Below, piece after piece: positions 12,401-25,800 of a stretch of 64,000 nucleotides of DNA. The stretch is from Diplolepis rosae (taxonomy: Eukaryota > Arthropoda > Insecta > Hymenoptera > Diplolepididae): NCBI GenBank assembly GCA_030998225.1, contig JAPYXD010000698.1, forward strand, positions 10,721,001 to 10,785,000. Direction: 5' to 3'. Positions within the stretch are counted from its first letter, which is position 1. The number at the start of each line of letters is the position of its first letter. Both the position numbers and the translations under genes were made by a program. The notes below the pieces were generated by a model. The model saw only the letters and a program-made list of their open reading frames with translations. It did not search any database and had not been told where the DNA came from.

Positions 12401-12964
12401 ATAGAGATCAAATTTCCAGTTTCATTAAATTTTATTGTTGTTTTAGTTTATGCCACTTCTTCGTAGATCTTGAACATTGTCAACAAATTAATATTGAATT
12501 ACAACTTTAGTGTTATTAAAATAATTTTAAGGCTGCTTCTGCGGAATGGATATATTTTGAGTCCAATTCCTCTTTCTTCTACTTATGTAGAAGGTTCTAG
12601 TATGACCCGTCGATATTTATTTCTCGACTCTCGGTTGTGACTATGTCTTAGGATAACAATTTGGATAAAGAAACCAGAAAAAGGACCAATTCTAATAAAC
12701 TTGGGTCGACCTATTTTTTCTCTTCATTCTCCGCGAAAGACAGTTTATAGAACAAGAGTCTGAATCCCAAGTACAAGTTTCGAAGAATAAATTATTTTCC
12801 TACGTCCCTTTTCGAAAAAGGTACGTGAGTCAATTGAACCTTTATGCGGACAGACTTGAATTCGATTCTATAATTCAGCCAGTCTGTCAGAATAGCCAAG
12901 GTGAAATCTTATAAATTAGAAAAAATTCAAACGATTGATAGAATTGTTTGCAGGGCGATATCAA
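9459..12964. other. Unique AT-rich sequence with a (TA)n run
   Basis: No supported gene. A (TA)n microsatellite lies at about 9778-9797. The open frames at 11338-11682 (114 codons) and 12070-12375 are AT-rich, lack recognisable motifs and are overlapped by other frames. Confidence 0.4.
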
Positions 12965-13292
12965 TTTGTTTATGCCATATTCTTATCAACACTCATTTTA
13001 TGGTGCGAGAAAAGTCTTCAAGTCTCTAAGTTCAATTATAAATGAGCTACTTCTCTTCAAACTCCCAAAATTTCGTCTTGTGGTACTTAACCAGCAATAA
13101 ACTATTGCAAGCCATATAAGTTGAATATTGACCTCAAGGTTGTGTCATATTCTTATAAACGCTTGACGTTTGGTGTCAGAGAAGTCTTCAAGCCTCCAAA
13201 TTTAATCAAAAATGCGCTAGGTCTATTTAAAGTCACGAAAGTCGGCCTGGTGGCGCTTAACCAGCAATGGACTATTGGGAGGCATCTAAGCC
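12965..13292 (+). repeat. Diverged tandem duplication, 170-bp period
   Basis: Two copies in direct orientation share CATATTCTTAT (12976 and 13146), GAGAAAAGTCTTCAAG versus GAGAAGTCTTCAAG, and GCTTAACCAGCAAT versus ACTTAACCAGCAAT followed by ACTATTG. The offset is 170 bp, like the satellite at 20-27 kb, but the sequences are not visibly related. Confidence 0.75.
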
Positions 13293-14007
13293 GTATATCA
13301 TTATATTTATTTTTTTAATATTATATATTATTTTATTCGCGTGGCCTCAATGGTAAAATGACAATACTAAGTTTGAATGAAAATAATCATTTATTGCAAT
13401 TGATTACCTGTTAAAAATAAAAAAGTGTAAATATTTCAGGTGAGCCAGTAAGCTGTAGTATCGTCAGTTAATCAGAAAGCATTATCATATCATCGACATA
13501 CGTATATAGAAACACGCACTAGCTAGTTTTCTATCGTTTAATCTTCTACGTGCTACTTTCAAAATCGCGACATGGTGCTGCATGTCGACCAAAAAAGATA
13601 GAGAAAAAACAGTGGTTGTAAATTGAGAGATAAGATCGCAACTTTGATTTCAAACCATGTACTATTTACTAAGCAAAGTAATATTTGATGATTCTTCCCA
13701 AATAGCGTACGTGGCTTGACAAATTTACATATGCATATTTAGTCTGCTGTAATTTTAAAGTTTAAAATCAAGCTGCCCGGGAGCACGTGTGTGCTTTTGA
13801 ATTACTATGAACGATTAAGACTATTCTTGCGCGTTTGTCCAGACCGAGATAACATGGGCACATTTTTCGAATTTAAGGTCATATTTTTATTTTTCTCTAA
13901 ACAGATTTCATATGCCTCACTGTTTTGTCTTTCCTTAAGTTCAAAAGTTTACTAAATTTATTATCGTCTAGTTGACACTTTTGAAGATAAACATTCTTTA
14001 ATTATTG
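13293..14007. other. Unique AT-rich sequence
   Basis: No supported feature. Confidence 0.4.
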
Positions 14008-14268
14008 TTAATTTCTAATTTTTTTGGCATTGGGTCAGCCTCTTTTTATTTCATTATTATTCTTATTTTAATTATCTTCTACATTTTTATCTTTTACGAA
14101 AATTTTGAATTAATCTTTAAATTTATGGCACTGAAGAGAGCCCCCATATGTGGCCGAAACGTTTGCCTTCTCTTTTTTTTTGCGTTTTTTATCGTAAGTA
14201 GCATTGATAATTTTAATAGAAGAAAATAAAAAGAGGCTGACCCAATGCCAAAAAAATGAGAAATTAAC
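14008..14268. mobile_element. MITE with ~42-bp TIRs
   Basis: GTTAATTTCTAATTTTTTTG followed by GCATTGGGTCAGCCTC at the left is mirrored by GAGGCTGACCCAATGCC and then AAAAAAATGAGAAATTAAC at the right. The arms are about 42 bp with one or two mismatches. The body is not palindromic. It contains a hammerhead-like motif at 14126-14160 and a 74-codon hydrophobic frame that I regard as chance. Confidence 0.88.
14126..14160 (+). ncRNA. Hammerhead-ribozyme-like motif (weak)
   Basis: CTGAAGA, a short interval that can form a GCC/GGC stem, and GAAAC occur in the order and spacing of the hammerhead catalytic core (CUGANGA, stem II, GAAA). A related but more degenerate string occurs on the minus strand at 46122-46154. 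Stems I and III could not be drawn convincingly, so this may only be a relic of a hammerhead-bearing retroelement, or chance. Confidence 0.25.
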
Positions 14269-14449
14269 AAAAATTCTGTGAATTTTGGGTCAATATAATA
14301 GCAGACATGTCATTGAACATGTCTCTTTACAATTCTTTAATTACTTATATATTATTTATATATGGTAACTCGGGACCTTCAAAAAGTTCAAAAATAAAAT
14401 AAGAGAAGTAAGAATTAAATTATTATGTGAAAAAAATTAATAAAAAAAT

Positions 14450-14521
14450 CTCTCCGGCGGGGAATCGAACCCCGGTCTCCCGCGTGACAGGCGGGGATAC
14501 TTACCACTATACTACCGAAGA
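14450..14521 (-). tRNA. tRNA-Asp (anticodon GTC)
   Basis: The minus strand folds as a complete 72-nt tRNA. The acceptor stem TCTTCGG pairs with CCGGAGA (one T-G wobble). The D arm is GTATAGTGGTAAGTATC. The anticodon arm CCGCC-TGTCACG-CGGGA has anticodon GTC at 14486-14488. The T arm is CGGGG-TTCGATT-CCCCG, with discriminator base G. A run of seven T immediately downstream on the same strand (plus-strand A-run at about 14442-14448) is a good RNA polymerase III terminator. Box A and box B are canonical, there is no intron, and no base looks pseudogenic. It would decode GAC and GAU codons. It stands alone with no other tRNA nearby. Confidence 0.97.
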
Positions 14522-17500
14522 CTTAGGTCTTAAGGCCGTATAAATTCAACTAGTAGAATCGAAATCTGTCCTCAGGAAAAATCGTTATTTTGGTTGATTT
14601 CGGAGGAAGTTTGATTAAAGATTACGTGATTAAATACTTAGCTATTTGTTCTAAATATAAAGTGTATAAGAAATAAAACAATAAATTCCTCAAATAATAA
14701 AAAATTGACATAAATTACACTAGTCATTTATTTAAAGAGAAAAATACGTAAACATTTGAATTAATAATACTTTTCGTGTAGCACAATAATGAAAAAGTAT
14801 TTATAATTAATCTACTCAAAATACTTTTAATGACTTTTACTTATTATACCCGATAAAAAATACAAACAAACAGGTTAATAAAAATCGCCAAAGCTAGAAC
14901 GAAACATGTGAACGATGCCCACCGGCGAAAGCTAAATCTCAACTTGCGACCTCTTTGGGTGTTTCTTGAGACTCAAGAGGGTCCTTCGTGGAATCAGAAA
15001 GACAACGAAAGAGTGAAAAAGAAATGCAGAACAAAAGTAAGGATAGGCTGGGCTGATATAACGACTATAGTGCGCACGTCAGAATGAAGATACTCACTAG
15101 TTTCTCTCCATTTTTTGTACTCCTGACGTACATCTCCGAAACATAGCCAGGGATTTATTTTTTACTAAAAAGACGAATAATACCCTAGGGAAAGCATGGC
15201 TTTTTTCCAGCTTTTGAAACAATAAATTTATAAACTATTAAATTGGAGAATTTCATGACATTATCAACAATACTTTAAAAGCGCACTCATATATCACAGA
15301 ATCTTTCAATGTATGCTTTATATTGCATTTTTATATGTGAAATCGAAATAAATGCGGGTTATGAAATTTGTGGAGCACATTTTATGAATTCACGATTTTC
15401 GATGACGATCGTGAAATCAGAATCTATTTGAAATTGGCGAAATGAATGTCAATTTCAAAACATGAAAGTACAAAAAAGGTTTAGAGAAATGGATAAAGGG
15501 AAAAATTTGTCGAGCAGATGGAGAAAATTGGTTAAAGTTTACCAAAATTGGTAAACTTATAACTTATGTGCACTGGGTTGCCAAATTGGGTCTCAGAGTA
15601 GGAAGGAAGAGTGATAGTAAGTATATCTATGTATAATAGAGAGGCATGAAAAGCGCATAAATACAGCCGGTACCAATAAATCCATGAATGGCGATCCATA
15701 AATAGTTGGTGGTGTACGTGTATTCCATGCCTCGGGAGGGGATGATGTGAGGTCAGAGCGTTGGCTGTGAGTTGGCCCACGGCCAGCCAGGATATTTTTG
15801 TACGCTTGCCCTCATACTGCATGCACCGTGGCACCCCATCGACTACTCGGACTACTTAAATCACTTGGAACGTACACCGCTAGATCTTCAGCGCCAGATT
15901 CCACGTGAAAAACCACCGCATTGCACGAAGATAGAGCCAGAGGCTTGTGAGAGAGTCAAATACCAAGAAAAACAGAAAAAAGAAAGTCACGTGGCACTTT
16001 GATTCCTGCAAAAAGACATTTTTTAATTTTTCATATAAATTTTTATTGAAATATAAATTTATAATTTTCCAAAAACTATATTTATATATGAAACGAACTC
16101 TTCCCTAGAATCGTCTTCGGAAATAGATATCCATTAATTAAATCTTGGAATAGTAATCTTTCCTCTGATTCAGGTTTATTTCCGGCAAATTATGTTAATA
16201 GATTTTTTTTGTATTTGTTAGAAGATATTTCTGTTCTAATTTCACAGTTTTGGCTTATTAACCACTATGATTTTCTCTGAGTAAACAACTTTCTGTGTAT
16301 TTTCGTCGGCAGAATGCATTTTCATATATTTGATATTTATAGAGATATTTATTTATACAACCAGAAAAGAGTTTTATTTAAATTTAAGAAATCGCTTCTT
16401 AAAATTTATTTCTTCAATTCGAGGTAAAAACACGTTAAGAACAAATATAAATTTATTTGATTCTAAGAAATCACCTTTTTAGTCCTTTTTAAATGAAAGA
16501 AATTACATTTTTGATATTATTTATAATAACTTCTCATATAACGAAGGGGAAAGCTCACAGATCGATTCCTGATCTGGTGTCTTATTAGTTTTACAGTCAC
16601 CTAATACTCATAGTTTACCCCATTATAAGGAACTCAGACCCTTCGGAGATTTGACAGACTAAATGAAAGTGAAGAAAACAAAGATTCATGTATCCGCTCG
16701 CAACCCCAATATCGTTCAGAATTTTTTCAGTTTTTAATTAATGACTTGAATTATTAAAATTGTCAAATTTATTCTCGAAACGTAAATATAGTTTTATTTC
16801 TGGAAATGATCACTACTTGGAAGAAAACAGGCAGCTGCTTCCATATTTATTGATGGATCGGTGATTTTCACCACTGTGATATTTTCAGATCGTGAATAGC
16901 GTCAGCAGGAGCAATTAAGAAAGCTAATGAGATTTAGGGTGGTAAGAACGTCTACAGAAAGTGTATTTATAACTGTTTCGAAATTGAGACAAAGAGGTGT
17001 GAGAATAACCTAAGCAAGCTAACCGCTGGTGATTTTAATTAAAGTAATTAATTAGCAAAGTAGTTAGTATTAGTTCAAATTAAAAGAATCTCAATTTCAA
17101 TTCAAATTTAATTTACATTTTCTTAAATGGTTTCTTGTAATGTCCACGAAATAGAAGAAATAATTATAAGAGGACAAGTATCGATTGCCATTTAGTCGGC
17201 ACAAACTTTCAGAATGTTCTTGTAGACTGGCCGTCTGTTTGGCAGCCAATTTCATTGAAAATTCAATGACCGTTTGCCGGCGGCCTGAAGTCGGACATAA
17301 AACTCGCGAACCCGGGGAAAGTGGGCGCAAGAAAAATAGAGAAGTAATAGAAACAGAAAAGTCGAGAAGGAAAAGAAAAAAAGTGGAATCGGAGAACTGA
17401 ATAGTGCGATTGCCGTATCCCGTTCCCAGAATCTTTTCTTTCAACAGCTTTCAACGAGCTGGAAAGGGCCAATGCCTGAGAAAGGTAGGGGGTCGCGCAT

Positions 17501-17942
17501 CACGCGATTCCGCAATCATACAGGGCTGAGTAACATGCACCCGTACTCTTATCGCAAACCACAAAGTGAAATTATTCCACATGAACCCCTACTGTTGATA
17601 GGGGGTCGTGTAAGTCGGCTCTTTACGTCCCACAACAGTCCTGCCACGATGAAGAAGAGAGATCTCGTAAACGAGAACCACCGAGCTTTTTTGCACTTTC
17701 GTGCCCAGTTCTGATACTTTTTTTTAATCCTCGGAATATACTTTCCTCTGTAGTACCATGAATAGAAATCTGTTTTGCCTTTTTTTGACTAAAAACAAAA
17801 TCTATGACTTAATGCTTATTCACGAGTAGAAACGTTGAAAGTTTAACTCACTGCAGTTTTAATGACCTAGTAAGTAAAAAGTTGTTTTCTTAGAAGTCAG
17901 ATGTAGAAAAACATACCCGAGTTTTAGTAATAGCCTGGTTAA
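14522..17942. other. Unique sequence with two GC-richer islands
   Basis: No supported gene. Positions 15540-15990 and 17165-17720 are less AT-rich and non-repetitive, and they carry overlapping short frames on both strands (for example 15772-16002 plus and 15532-15834 minus). None has a recognisable domain or paired splice sites. They could be conserved non-coding or regulatory DNA, or unrecognised small exons. Confidence 0.4.
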
Positions 17943-18760
17943 TGTTTTTACATTCTCATAATATGAGAAATGGTTTTATGTGAAAAATCACTTTCGGAAT
18001 TTTCATCATATCTTTACGTTTTGAGACCCCATGAGTCAGAAAAAACGCTTTTTACGAAAGTGTCTGTGTGTAGGTCGTATACTCGATAACTCTCAATAAA
18101 ATTATAGGATTGAAAAGAGCTTTGGCATAATTTATCGGAGTCGAAAAAGTAAGGACGGGTTCATTAACCAGCCACATCCGACCAAAATTGTCAAAATAAG
18201 AGCATCCTTTGTGTTTTCGAAAAAACCTTTTGGGAAAAATCCAAACTGCCATTACTGGTTTCTGAAAGTGCTCTAAAATTTCTACTCATTATTCTTTTAA
18301 CATCTTTCAATTACACTAGAATTCGGAAAGTTACAGTATGTTAAAGCTTGAAAAAGTCAATATATAAATTCCATTTTCCAATCAAATTATACAAAATACA
18401 ATAAAACAGCTATGATACAAAATTGTTAACTACATAAAGATCTACAAGTTTGAACCGTGACATTTTTTCATAAGATGTATATTTTTCTTTTTAATTTAAA
18501 AAAATACTATTGAACCTCCAAAATTCAATTTTTTAACAATAGTATGCAAAATACGATAAATCATAAGTTTGCAAAATTTTCCGTTTCAATAATGTGACAT
18601 GTGGCACACGGAAAAAACGTTAAGATGTAAAATTATTTTTCTAAATGAGGTCTGGAAATTCTCAGTAGGACATTTTTTGACAAAATATACACGGCGACAC
18701 ATTTTAAGCTATAATCCCAAATATCTTCCAAGATACTTTATCTACGAAAAAATGGTTCGG
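17943..18760 (-). repeat. 156-bp repeat family R156, diverged block
   Basis: The segment with GGTTTTATGTGAAAAATCAC followed by TTTCGGAATTTTCAT (about 17971-18006) recurs at 55531-55565. Both blocks share an ACTATT..CCAAAATTCAATTT phrase. The part around 18430-18570 is the reverse complement of monomers at 30.4-30.9 kb (AAGATCTACAA, TTTTTTCATAAG, ATTCAATTTTTT). This is an old dispersed tandem family. A different sequence fills about 18060-18420. Confidence 0.6.
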
Positions 18761-19120
18761 TCAAAGGTTGGCCAGGACCGAGGGGGACATTTGACTTAAC
18801 CATCAATTTTGACATTGAGGTCAAATTTCAAGGTCAAATAGAAGTTTTTAAAATGAGAACCCCTATTTTTGACTGTGGATTTGAAAAGAGCGGGAAAATT
18901 CACGTAAAAAATAACCTGTGGAATAATGGTTTTTGTGACCTTGGAAGATAAAAAATGAAGGTCAAATGTCTGAGAAACGAACAGATGCCCTTTTTCTGAA
19001 TTGTCTTGGTTTTTCGGAGTAAACAAACGTTCAAGATGCTTCACAAAAGTCGATGAAATGTTAAGGTGCTGTGAATTGTTATCACATCACCCCCCCCCCC
19101 CCGCCCCCACACACCCACAC
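18761..19120. other. Unique sequence with a poly-C run
   Basis: Ends in a run of 13 C, then G, then five C (19090-19108) immediately before the second transposase relic. No gene is supported. Confidence 0.5.
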
Positions 19121-19531
19121 TTAAAGTTGTTAATAGATCATTTACCTGGACTATTGGAGAACGTTGACTTAGCAACAAAACAAAGAATGTGACTTCTACA
19201 AGATGGTGCTCCGACACATTTTGCACTCATCGTACGTGAGTTTTTGAACTTAAATTTCAATGAGAGATAAATTGCACGAGGAGGTCCATTCGAATGGCCC
19301 CCCTGCTCACCAGATCTAACATAACCTGATTTCTTTTTATGGGGTTATATTAAAAATGTAGTTTTTGCTCAGCGACCCACAACAAGAGAAGATCTGATGG
19401 ATAGGATTCGGAGAGCTTGCGCAGCCATCTCTCGAGAAACTTTGCTGAAAACTGTGGACGATTCTGAAAGACGCCTACGTTTGTGTCTTCAAGCCAATGG
19501 AGAGCACTTCGAACAGTTACTCCGTAGCTGA
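19121..19531 (+). pseudogene. Mariner DD41D (rosa-type) transposase, broken
   Basis: A single frame encodes the C-terminal third of the same transposase type as at 8.8-9.5 kb: LLIDHLPGLLENVDL, LLQDGAPTHFALIVREFL, ARGGPFEWPP, SPDLT then PDFFLWGYIK, and finally GEHFEQLL before the TGA at 19529-19531. The spacing between the DGAPTH aspartate and the PDFF aspartate is again 41 residues, with in-frame stops at 19190-19192, 19268-19270 and 19322-19324. Everything N-terminal is lost, and the homology starts at the C-rich tract. It abuts the satellite with about 330 bp between them. Confidence 0.9.
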
Positions 19532-19859
19532 TTGTATGTAACACTGGTAGCAATGGTGAGAGGCAGGGGGACTCACATTAATCAACCACCCGGAACGTGA
19601 GAGGCAAGGGGAACTCACGACAAGAAAACACCCCAAAGGAAACAGAACTTACTACGTCTACGCAGGTTGTTTCTGGGTAACGCTAAAAGTAAGGACAAAG
19701 TGTCTTTTTTTTTGTAACTAGTCACAGAGAAGTGAGATTGTCAAGATTGACACTTTTGTAACTATATTATAGTCACAGTCTTTACATCTAATCCGAAATG
19801 ATTGTTAATTTCTGTGTGTGTTTGGGGAGGTGTAAAAACAATCCGCAGCCTGAAGTTTA
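19532..19859. other. Spacer before the satellite
   Basis: Contains a short direct repeat (GTGAGAGGCA, GGGG, ACTCAC at about 19556-19576 and 19599-19618) and otherwise unique sequence. No gene. Confidence 0.5.
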
Positions 19860-22800
19860 CAAAAAAGAAACTGGGGCTTAGTAGAGGTCGGTAGTTGAAA
19901 TCGAAGCCTGTGGGTAGTCGTTAGAGTGACTTGACTCACTGTCCCAGTTTCGAGACCTTGGGGTGCCTCTAACTCAACTTTGGTTAGCTCCAGGTATATG
20001 ACAAGGTATTCGTCTTGAAGCTTGAAGTCTCGAGAAGAAACTGGGGCTTAGTAGAGGTGGATAGTTGACATCGAAGCCTGTGGGTAGTCGTCAGAGTGAC
20101 TTGACCCACTGTCCCAGTTTCGCGACCTTGGGGTGCCTCTAACTCGAATTTGGTTAGCTCCAGGTATATGACAAGGTATTCGTCTTGAAGCTTGAAATCT
20201 CGAGAAGAAACTGGGGCTTTGTAGAGGTCGATAGTTGACATCGAAGCCTGTGGGTAGTCGTCAGAGTGACTTGACCCACTGTCCCAGTTTCGCGACCTTG
20301 GGGTGCCTCTAACTCAACTTTGGTTAGCTCCAGGTATATGACAAGGTATTCGTCTTGAAGCTTGAAGTCTCGAGAAGAAACTGGAACTTAGTAGAGGTCG
20401 ATAGTTGACATCGAAGCCTGTGGATAGTCGATAGAGTGACTTGACCCACTGTCCCAGTTTTGCAATTTTGGGCCGCTAAAACTCTACTTTGGTTAGCTCC
20501 AGGTATATGGCAAGGTATTCGTCTTGAAGCTTGAAGTATCGAGAAGAAACTGGGGCTTTGTAGAGGTCGATAGTTGACATCGAAGCCTGTGGGTAGTCGT
20601 TAGAGTGACTTGACTCACTGTCCCAGTTTCGAGACCTTGGGGTGCCTCTAACTCGAATTTGGTTAGCTCCAGGTATATGACAAGGTATTCGTCTTGAAGC
20701 TTGAAGTCTCGAGAAGAAACTGGGGCTTAGTAGAGGTGGATAGTTGACATCGAAGCCTGTGGGTAGTCGATAGAGTGACTTGACCCACTGTCCAAGTTTC
20801 GCGATTTTGGGCCGCTAAAACTCTACTTTGGTTAGCTCCAGGTATATGGCAAGGTATTCGTCTTGAAGCTTGATGTGTCGAGAAGAAACTGGGGCTTTGT
20901 AGAGGTGGATAGTTGACATCGAAGCCTGTGGGTAGTCGTCAGAGTGACTTGACCCACTGTCCCAGTTTCGCGACCTTGGGGTGCCTCTAACTCGAATTTG
21001 GTTAGCTCCAGGTATATGACAAGGTATTCGTCTTGAAGCTTGAAATCTCGAGAAGAAACTGGGGCTTAGTAGAGGTCGATAGTTGACATCGAAGCCTGTG
21101 GGTAGTCGTCAGAGTGACTTGACCCACTGTCCCAGTTTCGCGACCTTGGGGTGCCTCTAACTCGAATTTGGTTAGCTCCAGGTATATGACAAGGTATTCG
21201 TCTTGAAGCTAGAAGTCTCGAGAAGAAACTGGAACTTAGTAGAGGTGGATAGTTGACATCGATGCCTGTGGGTAGTCGTTAGAGTGACTTGACTCACTGT
21301 CCCAGTTTCGCAATTTTGGGCCGCTAAAACTCTACTTTGGTTAGCTCCAGGTATATGACAAGGTATTCGTCTTGAAGCTTGAAGTCTCGAGAAGAAACTG
21401 GGGCTTAGTAGAGGTGGATAGTTGACATCGAAGCCTGTGGGTAGTCGTCAGAGTGACTTGACTCACTGTCCCAGTTTCGAGACCTTGGGGTGCCTCTAAC
21501 TCGAATTTGGTTAGCTCCAGGTATATGACAAGGTATTCGTCGTGAAGCTTGAAGTATCGAGAAGAAACTGGGACTTAGTAGAGGTCGATAGTTGACATCG
21601 AAGCCTGTGGATAGTCGTAAGAGTGACTTGACCCACTGTGCCAGTTTCGCGATTTTGGGCCGCTAAAACTCTACTTTGGTTAGCTCCAGGTATATGGCAA
21701 GGTATTCGTCTTGAAGCTTGATGTGTCGAGAAGAAACTGGGGCTTTGTAGAGGTGGATAGTTGACATCGAAGCCTGTGGGTAGTCGTCAGAGTGACTTGA
21801 CCCACTGTCCCAGTTTCGCGACCTTGGGGTGCCTCTAACTCTACTTTGGTTAGCTCCAGGTATATGACAAGGTATTCGTCTTGAAGCTTGAAATCTCGAG
21901 AAGAAACTGGGGCTTAGTAGAGGTCGATAGTTGACATCGAAGCCTGTGGGTAGTCGTCAGAGTGACTTGACCCACTGTCCCAGTTTCGCGACCTTGGGGT
22001 GCCTCTAACTCGAATTTGGTTAGCTCCAGGTATATGACAAGGTATTCGTCTTGAAGCTTGAAATCTCGAGAAGAAACTGGGGCTTAGTAGAGGTCGATAG
22101 TTGACATTGAAGCCTGTGGATAGTCGATAGAGTGACTTGACCCACTGTGCCAGTTTCGCGATTTTGGGCCGCTAAAACTCGAATTTGGTTAGCTCCAGGT
22201 ATATGACAAGGTATTCGTCGTGAAGCTTGAAGTATCGAGAAGAAACTGGGGCTTAGTAGAGGTGGATAGTTGACATCGAAGCCTGTGGGTAGTCGTCAGA
22301 GTGACTTGACCCACTGTCCCAGTTTCGCGACCTTGGGGTGCCTCTAACTCGAATTTGGTTAGCTCCAGGTATATGACAAGGTATTCGTCTTGAAGCTTGA
22401 AATCTCGAGAAGAAACTGGGGCTTTGTAGAGGTCGATAGTTGACATCGAAGCCTGTGGATAGTCGTTAGAGTGACTTGACCCACTGTGCCAGTTTCGCGA
22501 TTTTGGGCCGCTAAAACTCTACTTTGGTGAGCTCCAGGTATATGGCAAGGTATTCGTCTTGAAGCTTGAAATCTCGAGAAGAAACTGGGGCTTTGTAGAG
22601 GTGGATAGTTGACATCGAAGCCTGTGGGTAGTCGTCAGAGTGACTTGACCCACTGTCCCAGTTTCGCGACCTTGGGGTGCCTCTAACTCGAATTTGGTTA
22701 GCTCCAGGTATATGACAAGGTATTCGTCTTGAAGCTTGAAATCTCGAGAAGAAACTGGGGCTTAGTAGAGGTCGATAGTTGACATTGAAGCCTGTGGATA

Positions 22801-25800
22801 GTCGATAGAGTGACTTGACCCACTGTCCCAGTTTCGCGACTTTGGGCCGCTAAAACTCTACTTTGGTTAGCTCCAGGTATATGACAAGGTATTCGTCGTG
22901 AAGCTTGAAGTATCGAGAAGAAACTGGGGCTTAGTAGAGGTGGATAGTTGACATCGAAGCCTGTGGGTAGTCGTCAGAGTGACTTGACCCACTGTCCCAG
23001 TTTCGCGACCTTGGGGTGCCTCTAACTCGAATTTGGTTAGCTCCAGGTATATGACAAGGTATTCGTCTTGAAGCTTGAAGTCTCGAGAAGAAACTGGAAC
23101 TTAGTAGAGGTCGATAGTTGACATCGAAGCCTGTGGATAGTCGTTAGAGTGACTTGACCCACTGTCCCAGTTTCGCAATTTTGGGTCGCTAAAACTCTAC
23201 TTTGGTTAGCTCCAGGTATATGACAAGGTATTCGTCGTGAAGCTTGAAGTATCGAGAAGAAACTGGGGCTTTGTAGAGGTCGATAGTTGACATCGAAGCC
23301 TGTGGGTAGTCGTCAGAGTGACTTGACCCACTGTCCCAGTTTCGCGACCTTGGGGTGCCTCTAACTCGAATTTGGTTAGCTCCAGGTATATGACAAGGTA
23401 TTCGTCTTGAAGCTTGAAATCTCGAGAAGAAACTGGGGCTTAGTAGAGGTCGATAGTTGACATCGAAGCCTGTGGGTAGTCGTCAGAGTGACTTGACCCA
23501 CTGTCCCAGTTTCGCGACCTTGGGGTGCCTCTAACTCGAATTTGGTTAGCTCCAGGTATATGACAAGGTATTCGTCTTGAAGCTTGAAATCTCGAGAAGA
23601 AACTGGGGCTTAGTAGAGGTCGATAGTTGACATCGAAGCCTGTGGATAGTCGTTAGAGTGACTTGACCCACTGTGCCAGTTTCGCGATTTTGGGCCGCTA
23701 AAACTCTACTTTGGTTAGCTCCAGGTATATGGCAAGGTATTCGTCTTGAAGCTTGATGTGTCGAGAAGAAACTGGGGCTTTGTAGAGGTGGATAGTTGAC
23801 ATCGAAGCCTGTGGGTAGTCGTCAGAGTGACTTGACCCACTGTCCCAGTTTCGCGACCTTGGGGTGCCTCTAACTCTACTTTGGTTAGCTCCAGGTATAT
23901 GACAAGGTATTCGTCTTGAAGCTTGAAATCTCGAGAAGAAACTGGGGCTTAGTAGAGGTCGATAGTTGACATAGAAGCCTGTGGATAGTCGTTAGAGTGA
24001 CTTGACCCACTGTGCCAGTTTCGCGATTTTGGGCCGCTAAAACTCTACTTTGGTTAGCTCCAGGTATATGGCAAGGTATTCGTCTTGAAGCTTGAAGTAT
24101 CGAGAAGAACCTGGGGCTTTGTAGAGGTCGATAGTTGACATCGAAGCCTGTGGGTAGTCGTTAGAGTGACTTGACTCACTGTCCCAGTTTCGAGACCTTG
24201 GGGTGCCTCTAACTCTACTTTGGTTAGCTCCAGGTATATGGCAAGGTATTCGTCTTGAAGCTTGAAGTATCGAGAAGAAACTGGGGCTTTGTAGAGGTCG
24301 ATAGTTGACATCGAAGCCTGTGGGTAGTCGTCAGAGTGACTTGACCCACTGTCCCAGTTTCGCGACCTTGGGGTGCCTCTAACTCGAATTTGGTTAGCTC
24401 CAGGTATATGACAAGGTATTCGTCTTGAAGCTTGAAATCTCGAGAAGAAACTGGGGCTTAGTAGAGGTCGATAGTTGACATCGAAGCCTGTGGGTAGTCG
24501 TCAGAGTGACTTGACCCACTGTCCCAGTTTCGCGACCTTGGGGTGCCTCTAACTCGAATTTGGTTAGCTCCAGGTATATGACAAGGTATTCGTCTTGAAG
24601 CTTGAAATCTCGAGAAGAAACTGGGGCTTAGTAGAGGTCGATAGTTGACATTGAAGCCTGTGGATAGTCGATAGAGTGACTTGACCCACTGTCCCAGTTT
24701 CGCAATTTTGGGCCGCTAAAACTCTACTTTGGTTAGCTCAAGGTATATGGCAAGGTAGTCGTCTTGAAGCTTGAAGTATCGAGAAGAAACTGGGGCTTTG
24801 TAGAGGTGGATATTTGACATCGAAGCCTGTGGGTAGTCGTCAGAGTGACTTGACCCACTGTCCCAGTTTCGCGACCTTGGGGTGCCTCTAACTCGAATTT
24901 GGTTAGCTCCAGGTATATGACAAGGTATTCGTCGTGAAGCTTGAAGTATCGAGAAGAAACTGGGGCTTAGTAGAGGTGGATAGTTGACATCGAAGCCTGT
25001 GGGTAGTCGTCAGAGTGACTTGACCCACTGTCCCAGTTTCGCGACCTTGGGGTGCCTCTAACTCGAATTTGGTTAGCTCCAGGTATATGACAAGGTATTC
25101 GTCTTGAAGCTTGAAGTCTCGAGAAGAAACTGGAACTTAGTAGAGGTCGATAGTTGACATCGAAGCCTGTGGGTAGTCGTCAGAGTGACTTGACCCACTG
25201 TCCCAGTTTCGCGACCTTGGGGTGCCTCTAACTCGAATTTGGTTAGCTCCAGGTATATTACAAGGTATTCGTCTTGAAGCTTGAAATCTCGAGAAGAAAC
25301 TGGTGCTTAGTAGAGGTCGATAGTTGACATCGATGCCTGTGGGTAGTCGTCAGAGTGACTTGACCCACTGTCCCAGTTTCGCGACTTTGGGGTGCCTCTA
25401 ACTCAACTTTGGTTAGCTCCAGGTATATTACAAGGTATTCGTCTTGAAGCTTGAAATCTCGAGAAGAAACTGGTGCTTAGTAGAGGTCGATAGTTGACAT
25501 CGATGCCTGTGGGTAGTCGTCAGAGTGACTTGACCCACTGTCCCAGTTTCGCGACCTTGGGGTGCCTCTAACTCGAATTTGGTTAGCTCCAGGTATATGA
25601 CAAGGTATTCGTCTTGAAGCTTGAAATCTCGAGAAGAAACTGGGGCTTTGTAGAGGTCGATAGTTGACATCGAAGCCTGTGGGTAGTCGTCAGAGTGACT
25701 TGACCCACTGTCCCAGTTTCGCGACCTTGGGGTGCCTCTAACTCTACTTTGGTTAGCTCCAGGTATATGACAAGGTATTCGTCTTGAAGCTTGAAGTCTC

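Noticed and set aside
12965..13292. Relation of the 170-bp duplication to the 170-bp satellite
   Set aside because: The period is equal, but I find no shared stretch beyond short chance words.
15772..16002. 76-codon frame in a GC-richer island
   Set aside because: A minus-strand frame overlaps its first part. No paired splice sites and no recognisable domain.
19984..25670. Four 80-85-codon minus-strand frames of nearly identical sequence
   Set aside because: They are readings through the 170-bp satellite and recur with it. Monomer length is not a multiple of three, and most monomers are not open.
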